This document shows, one piece after another, positions 8,108 through 14,855 of a DNA stretch of 44,316 nucleotides (positions within the stretch are counted from its first letter, which is position 1; each line of letters starts with the position of its first letter). Made by a program: the position numbers and the translations under genes. The notes under the pieces were generated by a model. That model worked only from the letters and a program-made list of their open reading frames with translations. It ran no database searches and was not told the origin of the DNA. Source of the stretch: CAZFDT01 sp964518335 (GTDB lineage Bacteria; Planctomycetota; Phycisphaerae; Phycisphaerales; Phycisphaeraceae); NCBI GenBank assembly GCA_964518335.1, contig CAZFDT010000042.1:1-44316 (forward strand), given 5' to 3'.

Positions 8108-9532
8108 ATGTCTCAGCACACGGCTTATCGTTTGACCTGTTCGCATCCATCGTCCCGACCGCGCGCCGGCATCGACAGCGGCACGTGCGCCGATATCGAC
8201 TTGCTCACGCAGTTGCCCGACCGGGCGGCGGCGCTGCAGAAGCTCGATCGCGCCCTGGCAGCATCGAGCGACCAGATGGTCGGCATCCTGCTCGTGGGCG
8301 TGGGACGACTCAAGCTCATCAACACCAGCTTCGGCCATCACGCCGGCGACCAGATGCTGGCGCAGATCGCGCATCGCCTGGAGACCGAAACCGCGCTGGA
8401 CGGGCCCTGCACGCCGGCGTCGGTGGCGCGCATCTGCGGCGACGAGTTCGCCGTCATCGTCGAGCGCCTGGCGGGCGATCAGTCCCTGCTGGCCCTGGCC
8501 GAGCAACTGCAGCACGTGCTGTCGCGCCCGGTGATGATCGAGGGTCACGAGGTGCAGGTGCGCCCGTGCATCGGCGCGGTGGTGCATCACGGTCAGTACC
8601 GCCACGCCGACACCATGCTGCGTGACGCCGAGGCCGCCATGCGTCGCGTCAAGGCCACCGCCGAGGGCCGCGTCGTCGTCTTCGATCAGGCCATGCACGA
8701 AGAGCTCTGCCGGCGCATGCGGATCGAGTTCGCCCTGCGCCATGCCATCGCCCGGCAGGAGCTGAGCGTCGCCTACCAGCCGATCATCAGCTTCGCCACC
8801 GGCCAGGTCGCCCGCTTCGAGGCCCTCGTCCGTTGGAACCATCCGCAGTTGGGGTCTGTCAGTCCCGGCGAGTTTGTTCCCATCGCCGAGGAGACCGGCC
8901 TGATCCTGCCCCTGGGCGAGTGGGTCCTCCGCACCGCCTGCCGCCAGCTCGCGCTGTGGCGACGCGACCGCTTCATCGACGACAGCGTCTCCATGAGCGT
9001 CAACCTCTCGCGCGTGCAGATGCAGCAGCACGACCTGATCGAAATGGTCCACGGCGCCATCGAAGACGCCGGCCTGTGCCCCGGCGCCGGCGACCTCCAC
9101 CTGGAAATCACCGAAAGCGCGATCATGATCGACCCCGACCGCGCCGTCGAGCTGCTCAACACCCTCCGCGCCGGCGGCGTGAGCATCAGCATGGACGACT
9201 TCGGCACGCAATACTCCTCCCTGGCGTGCCTGCACCAGTTCCCCCTCAACACCCTCAAGATCGACCGGGCGTTCATCCGCAACCTGGCCGACCGCCGGGA
9301 TTACGCGGCCGTGGTCCACGCCATCATCACCCTGGCCCACAACCTGGGCATGTCCGTCACCGCCGAAGGCATCGAGACGCCCGAGCAGGCGGTGCAACTG
9401 CTGACGATGGAGTGCGACCACGCCCAGGGCTACCACTTTGCCCGCCCGATGCCCGCCGATCAGACCGCGCATTACCTGGCGACCTATACCCCGCCGACGC
9501 TGGCAGCGGTCGCCGTGCCGCGGGTCGCATGA
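8108..9532 (+). CDS. GGDEF-EAL protein with degenerate GGDEF motif (likely c-di-GMP phosphodiesterase)
   Basis: 474 residues, no signal or membrane helices, so cytosolic. The N-terminal GGDEF domain (about 30-190) has DLLTQLPDR and a motif reading CGDEF (110-114), with the first Gly replaced by Cys. The EAL domain (about 215-465) is well kept: FEALVRWNHP, EITES, LKIDRAFI, TAEGIETPEQ and QGYHFARPM. The loop-6 block is DDFGTQYSSL, with Gln replacing the usual Gly. The likely function is hydrolysis of c-di-GMP to pGpG, with the GGDEF half as a GTP-sensing or inactive module. No sensory domain (PAS, GAF or REC) is attached. The ATG at 8108 is the first plausible start. Confidence 0.88.
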   Translation: MSQHTAYRLTCSHPSSRPRAGIDSGTCADIDLLTQLPDRAAALQKLDRALAASSDQMVGILLVGVGRLKLINTSFGHHAGDQMLAQIAHRLETETALDGPCTPASVARICGDEFAVIVERLAGDQSLLALAEQLQHVLSRPVMIEGHEVQVRPCIGAVVHHGQYRHADTMLRDAEAAMRRVKATAEGRVVVFDQAMHEELCRRMRIEFALRHAIARQELSVAYQPIISFATGQVARFEALVRWNHPQLGSVSPGEFVPIAEETGLILPLGEWVLRTACRQLALWRRDRFIDDSVSMSVNLSRVQMQQHDLIEMVHGAIEDAGLCPGAGDLHLEITESAIMIDPDRAVELLNTLRAGGVSISMDDFGTQYSSLACLHQFPLNTLKIDRAFIRNLADRRDYAAVVHAIITLAHNLGMSVTAEGIETPEQAVQLLTMECDHAQGYHFARPMPADQTAHYLATYTPPTLAAVAVPRVA

Positions 9533-9612
9533 CGGCGGCGATGACGCTGACGTAGTCGCTGACCGAAGTAGAGTGCGGCAGTGAGCCATCGCGCGGTGGC
9601 TGAGCCCGGCGC

Positions 9613-10107
9613 TCACACCGCGGCGGAGGCGAGCAGGGGGGTGGCGGTGTCGTCGGGGGATTGGGGCGAGCCGGCGGGCGGCGCGGCGGCGCGGCGACGA
9701 CGGGCGCGGCGGGCGGCCAGGTCGGCCACCGTGGTCCGCGCCAGCTCGTGGCACAAGCGTTTGGCGGCCAGGTCGCAGACGTGGCGCAGCATCTGGGTGG
9801 AGGCCTTGAGATGGCCCGACGACGTGGGCAGGGGCACATGGCCGGTGACGGGTCCGTCGATCGCCTCGACGATGTGCAGGAGGGTGGTGCGGTCGCCGGG
9901 CTGAGCCAGGCGGTACCCGCCGCCGCGTCCGAGCCGGCTCGCCAGCACGCCGGCGCGGGTCAGGGCCTGGAGGATTTTGAGCGCGCTGTCCGTGCCGATG
10001 CCCAGGTGCTCGCCGACCTGGCGGGCCTGAACCGGCGCAGTGGAAGCCTGCTGGTGAAGGTACGCCGCGGCGAGCGCGGCCTGGGCCGAGGTCTTGCTTA
10101 GTCTCAC
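9613..10107 (-). CDS. Rrf2-family transcriptional regulator lacking the Fe-S cysteine cluster
   Basis: 164 residues from a GTG at 10107, giving the classic Rrf2 opening MRLSKTSAQAALAAAYL. The winged helix reads ARQVGEHLGIGTDSALKILQALTRAGVLASRLGRGGGYRLAQPGDRTTLLHIVEAIDG, which is diagnostic. The three closely spaced Cys that hold the [2Fe-2S] cluster in IscR or the effector site in NsrR are absent; only two distant Cys occur (CDLAAKRLCHEL). The tail is basic, then Pro/Ala-rich. The regulator probably responds to something other than an Fe-S cluster (compare CymR-like members). It is followed on the same strand by the PAS-like gene only at a distance upstream, so it is likely monocistronic. Confidence 0.85.
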   Translation of the reverse strand: MRLSKTSAQAALAAAYLHQQASTAPVQARQVGEHLGIGTDSALKILQALTRAGVLASRLGRGGGYRLAQPGDRTTLLHIVEAIDGPVTGHVPLPTSSGHLKASTQMLRHVCDLAAKRLCHELARTTVADLAARRARRRRAAAPPAGSPQSPDDTATPLLASAAV

Positions 10108-10167
10108 CGCACTACTCGTTTGACAAGCAGGTCGCCCTGACGAAGCGGCGCCCGCGCACGCGGCGGG

Positions 10168-10536
10168 TCAGAGTCCGTCGCCAAGGATGGACCACCATAA
10201 CGCATCGATGTCCGGTCGGGTACGCACGATCTGCATCGACCCGGCGATTTGCCCGTCGTGACTCGATTCGATCACTACGACCAGCGCGCGCCGCAGCCCC
10301 AGGCGCAACGGAACCATCGCCGGCCCCCCCGCAGGTGGCGTTTGAAGGGCGAGTTGCCATAGTCGTCGCGTCCAGTCGGGTCCGATGTCGCCGGTGGGGC
10401 CGGCTGCATCGAGCAACCCCAAACGCAGCAACCAGCGCCTGGCGCGGGGCGAGGCATGCTGGATCCTGCCGGCGCGGTCGATGACCAACGGCTCGCCGCG
10501 TCGTGACTTGTCGGGTCCGTCCCCGAATCTTCGCAT
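10168..10536 (-). CDS. Small PAS-like domain protein (hypothetical)
   Basis: 122 residues. The segment GEPLVIDRAGRIQHASPRARRWLLRLG has the rhythm of a PAS core ('vvvDaaGrI.haNpaArrlL'). It is followed by a 40-residue helical and loop region (TGDIGPDWTRRLWQLALQ) and a closing pair of strands (MVPLRLGLRRALVVVIESS...GSMQIVRTRP). This layout resembles N-terminal sensory parts of LuxR-type regulators and of PAS signalling proteins, but no output domain is present. The start is uncertain (ATG at 10536). It lies between the Rrf2 and A-type carrier genes on the same strand. The ligand is unknown. Confidence 0.5.
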   Translation of the reverse strand: MRRFGDGPDKSRRGEPLVIDRAGRIQHASPRARRWLLRLGLLDAAGPTGDIGPDWTRRLWQLALQTPPAGGPAMVPLRLGLRRALVVVIESSHDGQIAGSMQIVRTRPDIDALWWSILGDGL

Positions 10537-10617
10537 CAGCGAAGCCCCTCTGCAACGGACCCCCCACGTCAGGGCTATCGACCATCGGGTTAACCGGCCT
10601 TGAATGGCGCCAACGAC

Positions 10618-10646
10618 GCGACCCCGCCGGAAGCCGACGGGGTCGC
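10618..10646 (-). terminator. Hairpin terminator downstream of the A-type Fe-S carrier
   Basis: GCGACCCCG (10618-10626) pairs perfectly with CGGGGTCGC (10638-10646) across an 11-nt loop, 29 bp past the stop of the carrier gene. There is no strong T-tract on the minus strand. Confidence 0.55.
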
Positions 10647-10674
10647 ACGCAGATGCCTAGGGATCGTTGCCGCT

Positions 10675-11007
10675 TTACGCCGTGAAACTGCTGCCGCAGC
10701 CGCACGTGCTCGTGGCGTTGGGGTTGTTGAACACAAACCCGCGGCCCATGATCTCGTCCTTGAAGTCGATCGTCGTACCGTTGAGGTACAGATAGCTCTT
10801 GGGGTCGCACACGACTTTGATGCCGTGCTTCTCGAACGTCTCGTCGGTGTCGCGCTGCTGCTCGGTGAGGTCCAGCAGGTAGCTGAAGCCCGAGCACCCG
10901 CCGCCCTTGACGCCGACGCGCAGGCGGACCTTGTCCTTGTCCAGCTCCTGCTGATCGATGATGGTGCTGATTTCCCGTGCCGCCGTTTCCGTCAGTTCGA
11001 TGGCCAT
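10675..11007 (-). CDS. erpA: HesB/IscA/ErpA-family A-type iron-sulfur carrier
   Basis: 110 residues, typical length. The three invariant cluster-binding cysteines are visible: Cys38 in KGGGCSGFSY and Cys102/Cys104 in TCGCGSSF. The opening IELTETAAREISTII and the middle KVVCDPKSYLYLNGTTIDF match ErpA/IscA. It accepts [2Fe-2S] or [4Fe-4S] clusters from a scaffold and delivers them to apo-enzymes in the cytosol. ErpA versus IscA or SufA cannot be settled here, since no isc or suf operon is in view. A purine-rich GGAG precedes the ATG at 11007. The Rrf2 gene downstream on the same strand is suggestive of Fe-S regulation, but that regulator lacks the cluster cysteines. Confidence 0.92.
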   Translation of the reverse strand: MAIELTETAAREISTIIDQQELDKDKVRLRVGVKGGGCSGFSYLLDLTEQQRDTDETFEKHGIKVVCDPKSYLYLNGTTIDFKDEIMGRGFVFNNPNATSTCGCGSSFTA

Positions 11008-11134
11008 GATGGTGAATCTCCGCTCGTTGCCGGGTGTGCGTGCATTCTATCGCCCGCAACCGGTGGCGAACAGGACATTATACGCACGCTCACTGCCGGC
11101 GTGGCGAACTTTGCCCTGGCCGCCTGATGCCGTC

Positions 11135-12115
11135 TCAACCGACGGTGATGGGGATGTTGCCTGGGGCGGGCTGGGTGGCACGGAGGACCGTGTCGGCGCC
11201 GCGGGCCTGGAGGTCCTTCACCAGGATGCGGGCCTGCTTGGCCAGAAGCTTGAGCGTGGTCGTCACGTCGGCGTCGAGGCAGGCGTCGCCGGTCGGGGAC
11301 AGGACGCGCACGCGCAGGCGGAACTGGTCCAGCCCGATCGGCTCGGCGTAGGCGGCGATCGGGCTGTGGCAGTCGCCCGCCAGGCCCGCCACGATCGCCC
11401 GCTCGGCATGCACCGCGGCGGCGGTCACCGAATCGTTGAGCGGCAGGCACCGCGTCATCGTCACGTGATCGTCGGCGCGGCACTGGATGGCCAGCGCTGC
11501 CTGACCGGCGGCGGGCAACACCTCCTCCACCGCCAGCGGCGCGGCCGCACGCTGGTCCAGTGCAGCACGACGCAGGCCCGCCAGCGCCAGCAGCGTCGCG
11601 TCGTAGCGGGAGGCCGACGGTTCCTCCAGCACTTTCGCCATGCGGGTCTCGACGTTGCCGCGGATGGGCTGGATGACGAGGTCGGGGCGGAGGCGCTTGA
11701 TCTGGGCGGCGCGGCGGGGGCCGCTGGTGCCGACGACGGCGCCGGGAGGCAGGTCGGCGATGCTGCGTGCGCCGCTGCGTGCGATGAGGCAGTCGCGCAC
11801 GTCCTCGCGCCGGGGCGTGGCGGCGATCGCCAGGCCGGGCGTCAGCTCGGCGGGCAGGTCCTTGAGCGAATGCACCGCCACGTCGGCGCGGCCGTCGAGC
11901 AGCGCGGCTTCGACGGCGCGGATGAACAGCCCTTTGCCGCCGGCATCGCTCAGCGGCGCCGTGGGCTGGCGATCGCCCTCCGACTCGATCCACTCGTAGC
12001 GCAGCTCGAGGGTGGGATTGAGGCGCGACAGCGTCTGACCGATCAACTCGGCCTGGGCGCGCGCCAGCCGGCTGCGGCGCGATGCGATCACGATAGGACG
12101 GCGACTTCGCCTCAA
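11135..12115 (-). CDS. hemC: Hydroxymethylbilane synthase (porphobilinogen deaminase)
   Basis: Polymerises four porphobilinogens to hydroxymethylbilane in haem synthesis. Family blocks: VIASRRSRLARAQAE, GGKGLF, VHSLKDLP, GTSGPRRAAQIK (usually GTSSLRR), RGNVETR, and GDCHSPIAAYAE with the Cys that anchors the dipyrromethane cofactor. I place the start at the TTG at 12115, preceded by CGGAG at the right spacing and giving 326 residues. The alternative GTG at 12181 adds 22 unmatched residues and lies upstream of a TATAGT -10-like box at 12140-12145 (minus). It is divergent from the epimerase gene. No hemA or hemD is adjacent. One iterated-motif site is at 11554-11567. Confidence 0.92.
   Translation of the reverse strand: MRRSRRPIVIASRRSRLARAQAELIGQTLSRLNPTLELRYEWIESEGDRQPTAPLSDAGGKGLFIRAVEAALLDGRADVAVHSLKDLPAELTPGLAIAATPRREDVRDCLIARSGARSIADLPPGAVVGTSGPRRAAQIKRLRPDLVIQPIRGNVETRMAKVLEEPSASRYDATLLALAGLRRAALDQRAAAPLAVEEVLPAAGQAALAIQCRADDHVTMTRCLPLNDSVTAAAVHAERAIVAGLAGDCHSPIAAYAEPIGLDQFRLRVRVLSPTGDACLDADVTTTLKLLAKQARILVKDLQARGADTVLRATQPAPGNIPITVG
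11554..11567 (+). repeat. Iterated motif site 3
   Basis: GGTCCAGTGCAGCA in hemC; the coding strand reads GCT GCA CTG GAC (Ala-Ala-Leu-Asp). S is G on the plus strand. Confidence 0.72.
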
Positions 12116-12139
12116 TTGCTGGCTCCGTAGCGAAGCCCT

Positions 12140-12145
12140 ACTATA
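12140..12145 (-). promoter_or_regulatory. Possible -10 element for hemC
   Basis: On the minus strand this reads TATAGT, 25-30 bp upstream of the proposed TTG start. No convincing -35 box is visible, so this is tentative. Confidence 0.3.
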
Positions 12146-12202
12146 ACGCCGAATCGCAGCGACGGCGGAGAGCAGTTTCACTCATCATCCGACGGTGCAT
12201 CC

Positions 12203-13138
12203 ATGTCGAAGAAGCCGCTGTGTGTCGCGTTGACCGGAGCCACGGGATTCGTCGGGCGGCACGTGCTGACGGCGCTGCAGGCGCAGGGCTGTGCGGTGCG
12301 GGCGCTGCTGCGCGACCCGCGTCGGCTGAAGCGCGCCGGCGATCGCGTGACGGCGGTGGCGGGGGACCTGTTCGACGCCGCGGCGCTGGCGTCACTGTGC
12401 CGCGACGCCGACGCCGTCGTGCATCTGGTGGGCATCATCGACGAGAAGCCGGCGCGGGGCCAGACGTTCGACCGCGTGCATCACCAGGCGACGGTGAACC
12501 TGCTGGCGGCGGCCAAGGCGGCGGGGGTGAAGCGCTGGGTCCACATGTCGGCGCTGGGCACGCGCGCCCCCTCGCACACGCCCAGCGAGCCGATGAGCGA
12601 CTACCACCGCACCAAGTGGCTCGCCGAGGAGGCCGTCCGCGCCGCGGGCGTGGACTGGACGATCTTCCGCCCGTCGATCATCCACGGGCCGGATGGCGAG
12701 TTCATGCAACTGGTCAAGGGGTTCTGGTGCAACCTGTTTCCGCCGTTCGTGCCGTACTTCGGCAACCGTCGCACGGCGGGTCAACTGCAGCCGGTGTGGA
12801 TCGAGGACGTGGCCCACTGCTTCGCCGCCGCCGTCGAGAGCAGGCGCGCGATCGGCGAGATCTACCCGCTGGGCGGGCCTGACCGTTACACGTGGCCCGA
12901 CCTGTACCTGGCGGTGAAAAAGCACCTGCCCGGAGCCCGCGACAAGAAGATCGTGGGCATCCCCGTCTGGTACGCGAGGATGATCGCCGGACTTCCGGGC
13001 GTGCCGTTCAACAAGGGGCAGGTCATCATGTCGCAGGAGGACTCGATCTGCGAGATCGGCAAGGCGCAGCACGATTTCGAGTTCGCATTCGCCGCGTTCG
13101 AGGAAAAACTCGGCGAGTACGGGCCGCGGATCGGCTGA
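12203..13138 (+). CDS. NAD(P)-binding epimerase/NDUFA9-like SDR family protein
   Basis: 311 residues from the ATG at 12203. The N-terminal Rossmann signature TGATGFVGRHVL (about 11-22) and DAVVHLVGII place it in the atypical/extended SDR group, close to complex I NDUFA9-like and YbjT-like proteins. These carry HMSALG and a YHRTKW motif in place of canonical YxxxK (here YHRTKWLAEEAV, Tyr and Lys in register). FRPSIIHGPDGEF and LQPVWIEDVAHCFAAAV follow. Such proteins bind NADP(H) and may be structural, chaperone-like or redox. The substrate is unknown. It ends 18 bp before the symporter gene and may be co-transcribed with it. Confidence 0.85.
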   Translation: MSKKPLCVALTGATGFVGRHVLTALQAQGCAVRALLRDPRRLKRAGDRVTAVAGDLFDAAALASLCRDADAVVHLVGIIDEKPARGQTFDRVHHQATVNLLAAAKAAGVKRWVHMSALGTRAPSHTPSEPMSDYHRTKWLAEEAVRAAGVDWTIFRPSIIHGPDGEFMQLVKGFWCNLFPPFVPYFGNRRTAGQLQPVWIEDVAHCFAAAVESRRAIGEIYPLGGPDRYTWPDLYLAVKKHLPGARDKKIVGIPVWYARMIAGLPGVPFNKGQVIMSQEDSICEIGKAQHDFEFAFAAFEEKLGEYGPRIG

Positions 13139-13156
13139 GGCTGTTATTCTGTGCCG

Positions 13157-14605
13157 ATGCCCGAGGCGCTTCGCATCTGGCGCTGGCCGCTGCACTGGCA
13201 GATTCTTGTCGGGCTGGTGGTGGGCGTGGCGATCGGGCTGGCGATGGGGGTGCATGCGGTGGGGCGCATTCCGGCGGAGACGGCGCCGGGCAAGGCCGGG
13301 GCGGTCGCGCTGGAGCTGGTGCGTCAGACGTGGGCGTTTTTGCTTTTCAACCTGCTGGGCGAGCTGTTTCTCAACGGGCTCAAGCTCATCATCGTGCCGC
13401 TGGTGGTCAGCTCGATCGTGCTGGCGGTGGCGAACCTCGGCAGCGGGGCCCCCGCAGGTCGTGGTTTTGGTCGGATGGGCGGGAAGGTGCTGGCGTATTA
13501 CATGTGCACGTCGCTGCTGGCGATCCTGATCGGGCTGACGCTGGTGGACGTGGTGCGGCCTGGGGTCAACAACAGCGGCATGGGGATTCTGGTGGACCAG
13601 GACCTGTCGGCGTTCGAGGCCGAGCAGGCCGACATCGCCAAGAGGACCGCCGGTCGCACGGGCGCGAGCTTTCTCGACGTGTTCCGCGCGATGGTCCCGC
13701 CCAACGTGTTCAAGGCCGCGGTCGAGGGCGAGCTGCTGGGGCTGATCGTCGTGGCGATGCTGGTGGGCTATTTCCTGTCGAAGCTCGGCGGCGACCCCGG
13801 CCGCACCCTGATGAACTTCACGCAGGGGACCTACGACATCACGCTGCGCATCACCGGCGTCGTCCTCGCCCTGGCGCCGATCGGCGTGCTGGGCCTGCTG
13901 GCGGCGACCATGGGCGAGCAGTACGCCAAGCTCAAGCCCGATGCTCGCTTCGGCGATTTTCTGACCGGCATCGTCACGTTCGCCGGCGTCGCATTCGCTG
14001 CACTGGCCCTCCACTTCTTCGTGTCCATGGCGCTCATCCTCGTCTTCGCCGCACGCGTCAACCCCTTGCGCCATTACCACGCCATGGCCCCGGCGCTGAT
14101 GACCGCCTTTAGCACCGCCTCCAGCTCCGCCACGCTGCCGGTGACCATCGACTGCGTCGAGCGCCGCGCCGGCGTGTCCAACCGCACCGCCGGGTTCGTC
14201 CTGCCCCTGGGCGCGACCGTCAACATGGACGGCACAGCGCTTTACGAGTGCGTCGCCGCCGTCTTCATCTGCCAGGCCTTCGGCGTCGAGCTGTCGTTCG
14301 CCCAGCAGTTCATGATCGTCATCGTCGCCCTGCTGACGAGCATCGGCGTCGCCGGCGTGCCCGCCGCGTCGCTGGTCGCCATCGTCGTGATCCTCCAGGC
14401 CGTGCAGAACAACCTGCCCGCCACCGGCCCCGGCACGCTGCCCGAAGGCGTGCTGCTGGTGTCGGGCCTGGGCCTGCTCATGGTCTTCGACCGCCCGCTG
14501 GACATGTGTCGCACCGCCGTCAACATCTTCAGCGACTCGGTCGGCGCCGTCACCATCGCTCGCCTCGAAGGCGAGTCGCCGTTGTCCCAACCCGTCCCCT
14601 CCTAA
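13157..14605 (+). CDS. Dicarboxylate/amino acid:cation symporter (DAACS, GltP/DctA family)
   Basis: 482 residues from the ATG at 13157 (a GTG at 13151 is alternative). It shows the pattern of eight membrane helices and two re-entrant loops. AFSTASSSATLPVTI is the serine-rich HP1 hairpin. LPLGATVNMDGTALYECVAAVFICQAFG is the TM7 NMDGT motif. SIGVAGVPAASLVAIVVILQA is HP2. It co-transports C4-dicarboxylates, aspartate or glutamate with Na+ or H+ across the inner membrane. A large extra segment between the early helices (about 130-185, DQDLSAFEAEQADIAKRTAGRTGAS) is somewhat longer than in E. coli DctA. One iterated-motif site lies at 13996-14009. Confidence 0.93.
   Translation: MPEALRIWRWPLHWQILVGLVVGVAIGLAMGVHAVGRIPAETAPGKAGAVALELVRQTWAFLLFNLLGELFLNGLKLIIVPLVVSSIVLAVANLGSGAPAGRGFGRMGGKVLAYYMCTSLLAILIGLTLVDVVRPGVNNSGMGILVDQDLSAFEAEQADIAKRTAGRTGASFLDVFRAMVPPNVFKAAVEGELLGLIVVAMLVGYFLSKLGGDPGRTLMNFTQGTYDITLRITGVVLALAPIGVLGLLAATMGEQYAKLKPDARFGDFLTGIVTFAGVAFAALALHFFVSMALILVFAARVNPLRHYHAMAPALMTAFSTASSSATLPVTIDCVERRAGVSNRTAGFVLPLGATVNMDGTALYECVAAVFICQAFGVELSFAQQFMIVIVALLTSIGVAGVPAASLVAIVVILQAVQNNLPATGPGTLPEGVLLVSGLGLLMVFDRPLDMCRTAVNIFSDSVGAVTIARLEGESPLSQPVPS
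13996..14009 (-). repeat. Iterated motif site 4
   Basis: Plus strand CGCTGCACTGGCCC. In the symporter: TTC GCT GCA CTG GCC (Phe-Ala-Ala-Leu-Ala). Confidence 0.72.
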
Positions 14606-14620
14606 CGAACGGAGCCACCC

Positions 14621-14827
14621 ATGCCGCGCCTGGTCCCCCACACCGCCACCGGTCCGATCGAAGTCAAGCCGCAGGACAAGAGCGTCTGGATCTGCGCCTG
14701 CGGGCTGTCGCAGAACCTGCCCTTCTGCGACGGCAGCCACAAGACCTGCCGCACCACCGAGGCCGAGGGCAAGGTGTACGTGTACGGCCCCGACCGCAAG
14801 ACGGTGGTCGAGGTGCGCGAGGCGTGA
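14621..14827 (+). CDS. CDGSH iron-sulfur domain protein
   Basis: 68 residues, a single-domain member. The 3Cys-1His [2Fe-2S] site is complete: Cys25, Cys27, Cys36 and His40 in CACGLSQNLPFCDGSH. ACGGAG precedes the ATG. Members bind a redox-active, labile [2Fe-2S] cluster like mitoNEET and may take part in cluster transfer or redox sensing; this one lacks any membrane anchor. It sits 15 bp after the symporter stop, probably on one transcript, and is followed by a palindromic terminator-like element shared with position 2564. Confidence 0.92.
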   Translation: MPRLVPHTATGPIEVKPQDKSVWICACGLSQNLPFCDGSHKTCRTTEAEGKVYVYGPDRKTVVEVREA

Positions 14828-14853
14828 AGTCGCGACCAATGGTCGCGGCTTTA
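14828..14853. terminator. Palindromic spacer element, likely terminator (copy 2 of CGCGACCA family)
   Basis: CGCGACCA-A-TGGTCGCG at 14831-14847, flanked by AAGT and GCTTT, between the convergent CDGSH and dnaE stops. It shares identical 8-bp arms with 2564-2580. Confidence 0.6.
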
Positions 14854-14855
14854 CA

